Positions 52,386 to 61,022 of a stretch of DNA of 64,000 nucleotides are shown piece after piece. Source of the DNA: Actinospineispora eucalypti. GTDB lineage: Bacteria > Actinomycetota > Actinomycetes > Mycobacteriales > Pseudonocardiaceae. A program made the position numbers and the translations under genes. The notes beneath the pieces are model-generated. The model did no database searches. It was not told the DNA's origin and worked only from the letters and a program-made list of their open reading frames with translations. Numbering within the stretch: position 1 is the stretch's first letter; each line of letters begins with the position of its first letter. Location of the stretch: the NCBI GenBank assembly GCA_014208095.1, contig JACHMT010000005.1, positions 1,592,213 to 1,656,212 of the forward strand. Direction: 5' to 3'.

Positions 52386-52858
52386 ATTGTCGGACCCGTC
52401 TGCGACGATGCCCTTCCATACGAGCCAAGGAACCGACCATGACTTCCCGTCTCAACCCCTTCATCTACTTCGGCGACACTGCCCGCCAGGCCATGGAGTT
52501 CTACCGCGACGTGTTCGGTGGAAATCTTGCGATCAGCACGTTCGCGGAGTTCGGCCCGGCCGACTCACCGGACGCGAACAAGGTCATGCACGCTCAGCTG
52601 GAGACGGTGAAGGGCTTCACCCTGATGGCGTCAGACACCCCGCGGGGCACGGAGTTCAGGCCCGGCACCAACATGTCGGTCAGTGTGTCCGGCGACGACT
52701 CCGCCGACCTGCACGGTTACTGGGAGAAGCTGTCCGAAGGCGGCACCGTGACCGTGCCAATGGAGAAACAGGCATGGGGCGACGAGTTCGGTGCCTGCGT
52801 CGACAGGTTCGGCATCTCGTGGATGATCAACATCGACCAACCGCGGCAGTGAGATCAG
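52386..52858 (+). repeat. Duplicated VOC-gene segment, copy B
   Basis: 473 bp matching 32461-32934 in inverse orientation, beginning ATTGTCGG 53 bp before the start codon and ending 6 bp after the stop codon. Confidence 0.85.
52439..52852 (+). CDS. VOC-family protein (PhnB/glyoxalase-like), copy B
   Basis: 137 residues starting at ATG 52439. Same fold and almost the same sequence as 32467-32880. Changes are mostly conservative (Tyr to Phe in AMEFYRDVFGG, His to Asn after it, Lys to Arg in GTEFRPGTNM). Both copies are intact, so recent duplication with retention is likely. The order with the adjacent hypothetical gene suggests this locus is the parent. Confidence 0.87.
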   Translation: MTSRLNPFIYFGDTARQAMEFYRDVFGGNLAISTFAEFGPADSPDANKVMHAQLETVKGFTLMASDTPRGTEFRPGTNMSVSVSGDDSADLHGYWEKLSEGGTVTVPMEKQAWGDEFGACVDRFGISWMINIDQPRQ

Positions 52859-53095
52859 TACGCGCCCGTTCAACCATGTGGTTGGAAAGCCGTCGCTGAC
52901 CGCCGCCAACCCGGGAGACTAACGCGGCTTGGTCCCGGCCGGAGTCACGGTGACCGGCCCGGTCGGCAACCGCGCACCACCACCGCCGTCGCGGTCCGTA
53001 TGCACCCAGATACGCACCGGACTCCCCGGCGGCGCATGGCGTTGCCCGGCGTTCAAGGTGGGCAGGGCCAAGGGGTCGCCGGGCCGCCCCGGCGG
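52859..53095. other. Intergenic, no gene seen
   Basis: Short frames only, none with a recognisable domain. Confidence 0.4.
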
Positions 53096-53473
53096 TTAGG
53101 GCTGGTCCGCTGTTTCTGGCCGGTAGGTGAGGGTGCCTGGCCACTGGTCGTGCCAGCCGGGCTGGGTGTGCAGTTCGGTCACCGCGTCGTGAAGTTCGGC
53201 GCAGAGTTGTTCGTTAGCGCCGGTGATCAGCAGGTTGCCTCCGTTGCCGTGGAGTTGGGTTTGTGCCCAGGCCAGTGTGCGGGCCAAGCCCGGGTCGTGG
53301 TCGAGCATGCCGGATAGGTCCAGATGGACATCGATCGCGCCGGCCGCGCGCCAGCCGGCCAGCTCGGTGCGTAACCGTGCGATGCCGCACTTGTCCAGTC
53401 GGCCGCACACGCTCACGGTGGCGTAGGCGCGGATGCGCGGAGTTGACATGATCTCTGGGTCGGTGATGTTCAT
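53096..53473 (-). CDS. STAS-domain (anti-sigma factor antagonist-like) protein
   Basis: 125 residues starting at ATG 53473; ATG 53449 is an alternative giving 117 residues. One STAS fold: TVSVCGRLDKCGIARLRTEL, then the central strand VHLDLSGMLDHDPGLARTLA, then GNGGNLLITGANEQLCAEL. The position normally phosphorylated (Ser/Thr after the conserved Asp-Leu-Ser) is atypical: LDLSGMLDHD has Met. It may act in partner-switching control of a sigma factor, but no anti-sigma kinase is nearby. Confidence 0.72.
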   Translation of the reverse strand: MNITDPEIMSTPRIRAYATVSVCGRLDKCGIARLRTELAGWRAAGAIDVHLDLSGMLDHDPGLARTLAWAQTQLHGNGGNLLITGANEQLCAELHDAVTELHTQPGWHDQWPGTLTYRPETADQP

Positions 53474-53486
53474 CGACACCACCCCT

Positions 53487-53549
53487 TCCACCCCTGGGGT
53501 TGAGCGCACGGATCAGTTCGTGCCCACGTGCACCCCTGCCCTCGTCACG
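53487..53549 (+). repeat. Dispersed 63-bp direct repeat, copy 2
   Basis: Matches 120-182 in 60 of 63 positions. Located just upstream of the STAS gene start. 53550-53793 otherwise holds nothing recognisable. Confidence 0.8.
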
Positions 53550-53793
53550 GCGGGGGCGCGGCGTCGTGGGCGAATCCCAAGGTTAGGCCGTTGCGGCGAC
53601 CGCGGTTACCGCCAATCAGGCCGGTCGCTGCCTAGCCCGCCCGGGGTGTGCTCTCACCTCTGCCCGATCAGGGCGCTACGGGGCCTGCCCCGCGACAGCG
53701 GCTCGGCGCCCCTTTGTCGCGGAGGATCGCTATCGGCGGGCCGCCGCGGTGTGACCGGGGCGGCCCGGTGATGAGCGTGCCGGCCAGCAGAGG

Positions 53794-54276
53794 CTATCGG
53801 CGCTGGCTGGTGGGGCGCCGGTGGAGCGCGCTGGGCAGCCGGCCGGATCCGGTGCCGAGCATGGCCAGCCCACATAGCAGCGCGACGGCGCCGGCGACGA
53901 CGTTACTCAACACTGTGCCGAGGGTCATCGGTCCGATCACGAACACCGAGACGATGGCCCATGCGCCCAGCACGGGGCAGACCCATGCGGCGCGGTGCGT
54001 GGCGCCATAGGCGCTGGCGAAGCTGAACCCCAACACCGCGATCGCCAAACCGACGACCATGTTGTTGGTGGTCAGCGACTCACCGAAGGCGAACATCGCG
54101 GGCGCAATCGCCAAGTACAGGCCGGCCAGGATGATCAGTCCGTCGGTCAGTTGCCCCATCGGTGTTTCGGCGGCGTCCTCGTAGCGCTGCCGCAGTTGAT
54201 CGTGCGCGTGTTGGACCTCGGCCAGATCGGGGTGCTCGGTCATGGGCGGGGTCGTCGGCGGGTTCTCTGATGTCAT
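53794..54276 (-). CDS. SPW-repeat/HdeD-like membrane protein
   Basis: 160 residues starting at ATG 54276 with GGAGG nine bases upstream. A charged cytosolic N-terminus (about 45 residues, EVQHAHDQLRQRYEDAAETP) precedes four helices (LTDGLIILAGLYLAIAPAMF; MVVGLAIAVLGFSFASAYGA; VLGAWAIVSVFVIG; LSNVVAGAVALLCGLAMLGT), the SPW-type tandem hairpin. Function is unknown; such proteins are often stress-induced. A 22-bp palindrome and three 11-bp repeats lie 135-200 bp upstream. Confidence 0.75.
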   Translation of the reverse strand: MTSENPPTTPPMTEHPDLAEVQHAHDQLRQRYEDAAETPMGQLTDGLIILAGLYLAIAPAMFAFGESLTTNNMVVGLAIAVLGFSFASAYGATHRAAWVCPVLGAWAIVSVFVIGPMTLGTVLSNVVAGAVALLCGLAMLGTGSGRLPSALHRRPTSQRR

Positions 54277-54411
54277 CGCCACTCACCTCCAGTGCGAGGA
54301 TCTTCTCGACCAAAGTGGGCGTGTCCGGGTGTGCGTGGCTCGCCCAGCCACGTCCACACTCAGGGTCCACCCGCGCATCCCCGGGCGCAATGGCCTGGCC
54401 ACACCCACCAT

Positions 54412-54433
54412 GGATGATCATGCATGATCATCC
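54412..54433. promoter_or_regulatory. Perfect 22-bp palindrome
   Basis: GGATGATCATG at 54412-54422 is followed directly by its exact inverse, CATGATCATCC, to 54433. CCAC/GTGG-like bases just outside extend it imperfectly. A perfect palindrome of this size is a strong candidate for a dimeric regulator operator; it lies 136 bp upstream of the SPW gene. Confidence 0.7.
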
Positions 54434-54444
54434 CAGTGGGCGAG

Positions 54445-54477
54445 TTGATCTCTTGTTGATCTTTTCTTGATCTTCGG
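54445..54477. repeat. Three tandem 11-bp repeats (TTGATCT-N4)
   Basis: TTGATCTCTTG, TTGATCTTTTC and TTGATCTTCGG follow each other without gaps. The seven-base TTGATCT core recurs every 11 bp, one helical turn, so a protein could bind the same DNA face three times. It is 11 bp from the 22-bp palindrome. Confidence 0.7.
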
Positions 54478-54744
54478 ATTACCTCGGCGATCTTTCGTGA
54501 TCGACACGAGACGTCACTTTGGTATGACGCTGAGTGAAACGGTGGAGGTGCTCTCTGTCCAGGCATTGCCGACGTGCCTGATCGGAGAGAAACCGCCCTC
54601 CGTTGCTACGCGCTCGGCACGGCCCGAGGGTCGCCTCTATTCCGCCCCGGCGAGCGGGAAACCCTGCTCTCCAACCCGATCCTCAATGGGAAGGCTAGCG
54701 CTGTGCGGGTGTGGATGACCCCGGGAGACGACAGGGTCATGTCC

Positions 54745-54970
54745 ACGACTGCGCCGCGTCGGGTTTGCGCTCAGCGGTCTCGACTTCGCGCACCGGTGGC
54801 TGCGCCACTTCGCGTTGGGTGGCACGCTGAGCGCGGGCGGTCTGTGGGATGTGCTGGAGGGGCGCCGTTCCGCTGAACACGTTGGATCACGACATCATCG
54901 CGCACGCTCTCAAGGCGTACCTGGCCGCCCGCAGTCATGATCTCGACCGCGACTCCGGGCGCTCACCGCC
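54745..54970 (+). pseudogene. Decayed conserved hypothetical gene
   Basis: One frame gives RVGFALSGLDFAHRWLRHFA then LGGTLSAGGLWDVLEG. The next gives LNTLDHDIIAHALKAYLAAR. Together they resemble a short actinobacterial family with W-x-R-H-F-A-L-G-G and H-D-(I/V)-(I/L)-A-H-A-L motifs, of unknown function. The frame is broken between them near 54860. Confidence 0.45.
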
Positions 54971-55124
54971 ATCTTGCCGATGAGCGAGTCACGGCACCAG
55001 TCGGTCGGCGCTACGGTGTATGACAACCAAGAGCGACCGATATCTTTCGCACCGCTACCGATTTGGTCCCGATACGGCGCCCTGTTCGAGTAGACCGGCC
55101 GCGCGCGGCCGATCTGGCGGTGGC

Positions 55125-55768
55125 TTAGGCGACGGGGAGGTTGTTGAGGCGCCATTCGAGGATGCCGTCGGTGAGGCGTTGTGCTGGTCGGTTTGTGGTT
55201 GGCGAGGAAGCGCACGGAGTCGTGGGCGAGTACGCAGTGCGCGCCTCGGCAGTGAGCGACGATTTCCTGGTCGGCGGGTAGTTCGGCGAGTTGGTCGAGG
55301 GGGATGCTGATCGCGCCGGGACGTGTCCGGCGGTGTATTCGGCGGCGGGTCGCACGTCGAGCACGGTCACCTGGCCGGCTTGGGCGCGGCGTAGGAGTTC
55401 GTCTCGGGTGATGTGTTCGGTGTCGTCGGGGCCCAGGTAGCGGTCGCGGGCGGCTTGGACGTCGGGCATCCGTTCGGTGGCGACCGCCCGTAGGTGGGCG
55501 TAGAGGGCGGTCACGTCGCCATGGGGGCCGTCGGCGAGCCGGTAGTAGATGGTGGTGCCCTCGCGGCTGGTGGCCACCAGTCCGGCCTGTTTGAGTATTT
55601 GCAGGTGCGCCGAGGCGGTGGTCAGTCCGAGGTCGGCGACCTGCGCGAGGTCGGCCACGGCGCGCGGGCACTGGGCGAACAGGTCCAGCAGCTCCAGGCG
55701 TTTGCCGTTGGCGAGGGCTTTGCCTACCCGGGCGAGTTGTTCGAACAGCTCGGTCTCGATCGGGTGTG
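55125..55768 (-). pseudogene. ArsR HTH-rhodanese fusion regulator, frameshifted
   Basis: About 215 residues can be assembled. An ArsR-type winged helix (LARVGKALANGKRLELLDLF; VADLGLTTASAHLQILKQAG) is followed by a rhodanese domain (VLDVRPAAEYTAGHVP; then, in another frame, LPADQEIVAHCRGAHCVLAH with the catalytic Cys; then back to QRLTDGILEWRLNN). The two breaks lie near 55318 (one C missing) and 55185. No ATG/GTG/TTG start is found upstream of the HTH before the divergent STAND gene. Fusions of this kind sense sulfane sulfur or redox state. It overlaps the 5' end of the gene at 55766. Confidence 0.7.
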
Positions 55769-58700
55769 ATTGACTGGGCGTTGGCCTGGAGGGGGTGGGT
55801 CTGGGTGCGTGGTGCGCCCGATCGCGACGGGCATGAGGTGATCGCGCGCGCGGTGGTGCGTGTGTGCGGCGAGTCCGGTGAGGTGGCTGGTGCCGGGTTC
55901 GTGGTTGGGGCGAATCTGGTGGCTACTTGTGCGCATGTGGTGGGTGTGGCGCACGGGGTTGAGTGGGATGGGGATTCCGGCTGTCCGCCGTCTGGGGCGT
56001 TGTGGGTGGAGTTTCCGCTTCTGCCTGGGGCGGTGCGGTGTGGCGCGACGGTTGCGCGGTGGTCGCCGATGCGGGCTGACGGTACGGGGGATGTGGCGAT
56101 TTTGGCGTTGGCGGAGCGGGCGCCGGTGGGTGTGCCGCCGATGTGGGAGCCGGGGGAGGTGTGGGGGCGGGAGTTTCGGGTGTTGGGTTTCCCGGCGGAT
56201 CTGTTGGATGGGGAGTGGGTGTCGGGGCGGTTCGCGGGTCGCCAGGGTTCTGGGTGGTTGCAGTTGCGGGCGGCTGATGGTGGGCCGCGGATCTCGGGGG
56301 GGTTTAGCGGGTCGCCGGTGTGGGATGTGACGGCGGGATGTGTGGTGGGGATGGCGGTGGCTGCCCGGCCGGAGGGGCCGGCGACCGCTTTCGCGTTGCC
56401 GGTGCGGGACGTGTTGGGGCTGGATCCGGCGTTGTTGCCCAACCCGTATCGGGGCCTTGAGCCGTTCGATGAGGAGCACGCCCGGTTTTTCTGCGGCCGT
56501 GAGCGTGACGTCGAGCGTGTTCTCGACGCCTTGGCCGGGTCGCCGTTGGTGGCGGTGACCGGCGGTTCGGGGGTGGGGAAGTCCTCGCTGCTGCGCGCCG
56601 GGGTTGCTCCTCGGTTGCGGGCCGGGGGTTGGCGGCTCGGTGAGATTCGGACGGTGGGTACGGTCGGCGGGCTTCGGGCGCTGGCGGCGGCATTGGCCCC
56701 GGTGCTTCGCCCGGGTCTGGATGCCGACGTGGCCGGCGGTTGTGTGGTAGCGCTGGCCGAGCGGATCCGTGCGGATCTTGGCTCGGTGGCGGCCGAGCTG
56801 TCGGAGCGGCTGGGTGAGCGGGAGTTGGTTTTGGTCGCCGACCAGTTCGAGGAGCTGGCGGTGGACCGCCCCGCCGAGGCCCGCGAGCTGCTCGGCGCGC
56901 TGTTCGAGTTGGCCGAGGCTGTGTCGGTGGGAGATCGGCTGCCGTTTCGGGTGGTGCTCACGTTGCGGGGCGGGAGCGTGGATGACCTGCCGCCGGGGCG
57001 GATGGCCGCGGCGTTGGATGCGGGCCGAGTGGTGCTGCGCGCGATGGACCGCTCGCAGTTGCGGGCGGCGATCGTCGGGCCGACCGAGCATTCCCCTGGG
57101 CTGTCGTTCGAGCCGGGTCTGGTTGACCGGATCTTGGATGACACCGGTGTGGAGCCGGGGCGGCTGCCGCTGTTGGAGTCGTTGCTGACCCAGCTATGGG
57201 AGCAGCGTGACGGCGGGCTGTTGCGTACGGCGCGGTATCGGGAGTTGGGTGGGGTGGCTTCGGCGATCGCGCGGCGGGCGGAGGAGGTGTTCGTCGAGCT
57301 CACCGCCTCGGCGCGGGATGAGCGGGGTTGGCGGTTGCTGATCCGGCTGGCCCGCCCTGCCGGGCCCGGGTTTGTGCGTGCGTCGTGTCCGCTGGGGGAG
57401 TTGCCGGCCGAGTTGGCTGGGGTGGCGCGCCGGCTGGCGGTTGAGCGGCTGGTGGTGCTGACTCATGACGCCGCCGGCACGGCGACTGTTGAGCTGGCTC
57501 ATCAGGCGTTGATCGATCATTGGCCGGCGTTTCGGGAGCGGCTGCGCGCGGATCGCCGGTTTCTGCGGTGGCGCCAGGAAATGGATCGCCAGTACCGGCA
57601 CTGGGTGCTCAGCGGCGGTGATCCGGGTGCGTTGTTGCGGGGTGGCGCGCTGGGCACCGCGAAGGAGATGCGCGCCGAGCGCGGTGTCGATCTGTCCGCC
57701 GCGCACCGCGACTACATCGGCGCCAGCGTGGCCAGGACGCGTCGCGAGGTGCGGCGCTGGCGGGTCGCGGCCGCGGTGTTTCTCGTGCTCGCGCTGGGCG
57801 CCGGCACGCTGGCCGCCCTGGTCGCGCGGTCACGCGCGGACATCCGCGATGCACGGGACGCGGCCAACGTCCGTGCCATGGCCATTGACTCGGCGAACCA
57901 GGCCAGAATCGAGCCGGACAAGGCGGCACAGCTCGCACTCGCCGCGTACCGCGCCGACCCGCACAGCCCGGAAGCGCGTAGCGCGCTGGGCCGGGCCTAC
58001 CTGGCCAACCTCGCGGTCGGCCAGGTCGTCACCGGGGTGACCGATACCCGGATTGACCAGCTGCTGACCAGTACGGATAGCGACACTGTGCTGGTTGGGC
58101 ACAGCGGTGGGCATGTGGTGGTCTCCGGTCTGAACGAGCCCGTGCCCCGGTCGTGGGTGTTGCCCGACGCGGCGGACGACATGCAGCTGGCGCTGACTCC
58201 GGATGGCCGGCGGGTGCTGGGGCTCGATGCGGACAACCGGCTGCTCACCTGGGACGTTCCCACCCAGGCCGGCCCGGTCGAGCTTGCCGCGCCGGGCGGG
58301 CACCGCGAGGCTTCGGCGAACCTGGCCGTGTCGGCGGACGGTCGACGCGCGGTCTGGACGGTGCAGGCCAGCAGTGACCGCACCGATGTGTGGATCTGGG
58401 ATCTGGAGGCGAATCGGCCGGTCGAGCACCACGTGCGGCCGCCGCCGACGGCGCGGGTGACCGAGGCGTGGCTGACCGATGATCCTGGCCGGGTCGCGCT
58501 GCGCCTGGGCGAGCCCGCCGCGCCGGATTCGCGTCTGGTGATCTACGATCTGGCCTCAGGTGCGCAGCTGCGCATCTTGTCGCCGGGCAGTGCGCTGGCC
58601 CGGCACGGAATCTTGGCGATCGCGTGCCAACCCACGGTCTCGGTTTCCCGCGCCTCCGACGGCGCCCCGGCGACGGCGTTCCCCGGGCTGGCCGGTAAGG

Positions 58701-59746
58701 GCTGCGCGGACTCCGACGCCGGCTGGGTGTCCTTGTCCGGCGATCGGGAGTACCTGCGTTACTGGACCGCCGAAGCGGGCAGCGACCAGCAATCACTGCT
58801 GACGATCTTCTCGCTGCGCGACGGCCAGCAGTACCAGCTGTTCTTGCCGGGGTTCTGGTCGTTCCCGATCCGATCTGGGCCGTTTCGCCCGCTCGACACC
58901 CTGGGGATGCTGCGCGGTCGCGGCGGGGCGCCGAGCCCGGTCGTGGCGTTGGGGGAGTCGCTCTACCGGTTCGACCCGCCCGCTGGTGACATCCCGGGTC
59001 CTGGATCCACGGCCGACCCGGCCGGCGAGGCGGCGAGCGATACCCAGATCTCACTGACCGGTGGCGTGCTGCGCGGCCTGCGCGGGTCCGGTGTTCCGCT
59101 CGGGCCGCCGATCACCTTGGCCACCGACCCCGCCGAGGTTGCCTGGCTGCATGACCCGGTGTACGGCACGCCCCACGTACTCATGAGGCCCGGGCACGAC
59201 AACCAGGCGTTCGTGCTCGCCCGGGAAGGGTCGTTGAGTATCTGGGATCTTGGCACCGGGCGTCTGCTCAGCCGGCTGGCCACGCGGGTGACCTCGGGCG
59301 GGTACACGCCGCCGCATTCGCGGCTGCGGTATGTGGTCAACCACGACGGCCGCTACCTGGCGTTCATGGCCACCGACGGGGTGGTCCAGGTGTGGGACAT
59401 CGACGCCGGCGCGCAGGTGTGGACCCTCCCGATCCCGCCGATGCAGCTGTTCGGTTTCGACCGCACCGACGAGCTGGTGGTTTCCGACGCGCGGGGGGTG
59501 AGCCTGTGGAACTTCCGCGACGGCAGCCAGGTGGGCCCGCTCGCGCCGGCTGGCGGGCCGACGATCCCCCAGCCGCTGCTCGATCGGCAAACCCTCACCC
59601 TGCGGCTGTCGAACACACCCATCAGCCTTGACCCCGAGCAGTGGTTTGCCCGGGTGTGCGCGGCGATGAACCGGCCATTCACGCCGGCCGAACGCGCCCG
59701 GCTACCGGAGGGTGTGCCGGATGACCCGCCCTGCGCCCGGCACTGA
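55766..59746 (+). CDS. Trypsin-nSTAND1 NTPase-WD40 signalling protein
   Basis: 1326 residues from GTG 55766. An N-terminal trypsin-like protease spans about 25-210 with a complete triad: His57 (VATCAHVVG), Asp109 (GTGDVAILAL), Ser181 (GGFSGSPVW). The NPYRGLEPFDEEHARFFCGR link opens an nSTAND1 NTPase (about 226-600): Walker A GGSGVGKSS (266-274), Walker B LVLVADQFEEL (355-365). One membrane helix follows at about 666-688, then about 600 residues of degenerate beta-propeller repeats (WDVPTQAGPVE, WDLEANRP, IWDLGTGRL, VWDIDAGAQVW). Such proteins are thought to sense a ligand with the propeller, oligomerise through the NTPase and trigger the protease. Members occur in bacterial conflict systems. 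Confidence 0.85.
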   Translation: MIDWALAWRGWVWVRGAPDRDGHEVIARAVVRVCGESGEVAGAGFVVGANLVATCAHVVGVAHGVEWDGDSGCPPSGALWVEFPLLPGAVRCGATVARWSPMRADGTGDVAILALAERAPVGVPPMWEPGEVWGREFRVLGFPADLLDGEWVSGRFAGRQGSGWLQLRAADGGPRISGGFSGSPVWDVTAGCVVGMAVAARPEGPATAFALPVRDVLGLDPALLPNPYRGLEPFDEEHARFFCGRERDVERVLDALAGSPLVAVTGGSGVGKSSLLRAGVAPRLRAGGWRLGEIRTVGTVGGLRALAAALAPVLRPGLDADVAGGCVVALAERIRADLGSVAAELSERLGERELVLVADQFEELAVDRPAEARELLGALFELAEAVSVGDRLPFRVVLTLRGGSVDDLPPGRMAAALDAGRVVLRAMDRSQLRAAIVGPTEHSPGLSFEPGLVDRILDDTGVEPGRLPLLESLLTQLWEQRDGGLLRTARYRELGGVASAIARRAEEVFVELTASARDERGWRLLIRLARPAGPGFVRASCPLGELPAELAGVARRLAVERLVVLTHDAAGTATVELAHQALIDHWPAFRERLRADRRFLRWRQEMDRQYRHWVLSGGDPGALLRGGALGTAKEMRAERGVDLSAAHRDYIGASVARTRREVRRWRVAAAVFLVLALGAGTLAALVARSRADIRDARDAANVRAMAIDSANQARIEPDKAAQLALAAYRADPHSPEARSALGRAYLANLAVGQVVTGVTDTRIDQLLTSTDSDTVLVGHSGGHVVVSGLNEPVPRSWVLPDAADDMQLALTPDGRRVLGLDADNRLLTWDVPTQAGPVELAAPGGHREASANLAVSADGRRAVWTVQASSDRTDVWIWDLEANRPVEHHVRPPPTARVTEAWLTDDPGRVALRLGEPAAPDSRLVIYDLASGAQLRILSPGSALARHGILAIACQPTVSVSRASDGAPATAFPGLAGKGCADSDAGWVSLSGDREYLRYWTAEAGSDQQSLLTIFSLRDGQQYQLFLPGFWSFPIRSGPFRPLDTLGMLRGRGGAPSPVVALGESLYRFDPPAGDIPGPGSTADPAGEAASDTQISLTGGVLRGLRGSGVPLGPPITLATDPAEVAWLHDPVYGTPHVLMRPGHDNQAFVLAREGSLSIWDLGTGRLLSRLATRVTSGGYTPPHSRLRYVVNHDGRYLAFMATDGVVQVWDIDAGAQVWTLPIPPMQLFGFDRTDELVVSDARGVSLWNFRDGSQVGPLAPAGGPTIPQPLLDRQTLTLRLSNTPISLDPEQWFARVCAAMNRPFTPAERARLPEGVPDDPPCARH

Positions 59747-59748
59747 CC

Positions 59749-60501
59749 TCATTGGCTGCCCGGGTCGAGTTGCGTGCCGAGCGGCACCTGCCGGGCCGAC
59801 AGGCCGGGACGGCAACTCACGAACTCCGCCCGCCCCCACGCATCGTCGGTGTGGCCGGGTTCGGCGCGCACCTCGACCACCAGCCTGGGCACGACCCGTC
59901 GACAGTCCACCGGGATGGCGCAACCCCCGTAGAGCGCGTCGAAGAAGCCGGGCGAACAGGGCCACGGGTGATCCGCGCCTGCGGTGCGCAGCCACGCGGC
60001 CATGTGTCTGGCGAGATCACCGACGGGTGCGATCACCTGACACACCGGCCGGAACCGGCCGTCGCTCGTGTAGCGACCCAGGATCAGGAAGATCGGCATC
60101 CCGGATGGGCCGTCCACGGCGCCGACGATCGCGGTCGTGGTCCGCATCCGCGCCTGGCGCTCGCGCTCGGCCTTGGCCCGGCCGCTGAGTAGGTCACCGA
60201 GCGTGCTCCACAGGCCCGCCATGTGTGCGTACCAGGCGCTCGACCCGAGGAACACCGCGCCGAAGCCGAGCAACGCCAGCACAGCCGTCGGCGCGGCGCG
60301 ATCCGCTCGGTCGATCAACTCGTCGCGGGTGTATGTCCCGTCTTGGGTGAGACACAGCTCGGTCGCCGCCAGCGGCCGGCCGTCGCACGTTCCCTCCGGA
60401 TCGTCCAACAGCACACCCACCGCGGCCGCGACAAGCAGCGACCCGACGAGGCCAAGAAGGACGGTGGATACCACGCAGTCGCGGCGGCTGAACCGAACCA
60501 T
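59749..60501 (-). CDS. Membrane protein of unknown function
   Basis: 250 residues read from ATG 60501; longer GTG/ATG starts up to 60588 are possible. Helix 1 at about 10-30 (STVLLGLVGSLLVAAAVGVL), a cysteine-bearing extracytoplasmic loop (CDGRPLAATELCLTQDGTYT), helix 2 (TAVLALLGFGAVFLGSSAWY), then a cytosolic domain of about 150 residues (MPIFLILGRYTSDGRFRPVC; RRVVPRLVVEVRAEPGHTDD). No family is recognised. It ends 2 bp from the STAND gene stop, convergently. Confidence 0.7.
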   Translation of the reverse strand: MVRFSRRDCVVSTVLLGLVGSLLVAAAVGVLLDDPEGTCDGRPLAATELCLTQDGTYTRDELIDRADRAAPTAVLALLGFGAVFLGSSAWYAHMAGLWSTLGDLLSGRAKAERERQARMRTTTAIVGAVDGPSGMPIFLILGRYTSDGRFRPVCQVIAPVGDLARHMAAWLRTAGADHPWPCSPGFFDALYGGCAIPVDCRRVVPRLVVEVRAEPGHTDDAWGRAEFVSCRPGLSARQVPLGTQLDPGSQ

Positions 60502-60725
60502 TCTCACGATCACAGCTCCATTCCCTCTGACCGGTCGCCATTCCCTCACCGGTCCACCTGTGCCGGCGATGCAGCCGGGGTTCACCACACACCACCGACG
60601 ACGGGAAGACCTCGATGGTTGTGCGGGCGCGCCCGCCGGAGACGCGACTCCCTACGGCCTACAGCGACGCGGGATCCGCCGCGCCCGTGGGTGGGCTGCT
60701 CGGGGGCCGCCGGAGGTGTGGATGC

Positions 60726-61022
60726 TCAGCAGTCGATCACGGTCTGATACCGGGAGCCTGGTTTCGGTTTTGGGAACGGGCGGGTGTTGTAGGCGTCGAT
60801 GTTCCAGCAGTCGGTGACCCAGGTCGGGTTGGACCAGATGACCTTCACCGAGATCGGCCGGCCGCATCTGTTGCGCACGTTGACGCCGTTGTCGTATGCG
60901 TCACGGGCGGTGCAGTCGACTTCGCCCTGGGTGTGGATGGGCGTGAGCGGTGTCGCGTGGGCGAGGGGGGCATACACACCACCGGCGACGATCGCGGCGG
61001 CGAGCAACAGGCTGGTTCGCAT
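60726..61022 (-). CDS. Small secreted four-cysteine protein
   Basis: 98 residues starting at ATG 61022 with AGGAGG upstream. Signal peptide MRTSLLLAAAIVAGGVYAPL is followed by a likely cut after AHA (residue 23). Mature domain of about 75 residues with four cysteines (EVDC, NRC, TDC, and the terminal IDC). VNVRNRCGRPISVKV parallels VYYNNRCSRPTTFTI in the protein at 48493. Probably an extracellular disulfide-stabilised beta-sandwich of unknown role. It is transcribed away from the sigma gene. Confidence 0.78.
   Translation of the reverse strand: MRTSLLLAAAIVAGGVYAPLAHATPLTPIHTQGEVDCTARDAYDNGVNVRNRCGRPISVKVIWSNPTWVTDCWNIDAYNTRPFPKPKPGSRYQTVIDC

Noticed and set aside
54910..57303. A 797-codon minus-strand frame across the STAND gene and rhodanese region
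   Set aside because: Most of it is a shadow of the trypsin/NTPase gene. Only its last part carries the frameshifted rhodanese segment, reported separately.
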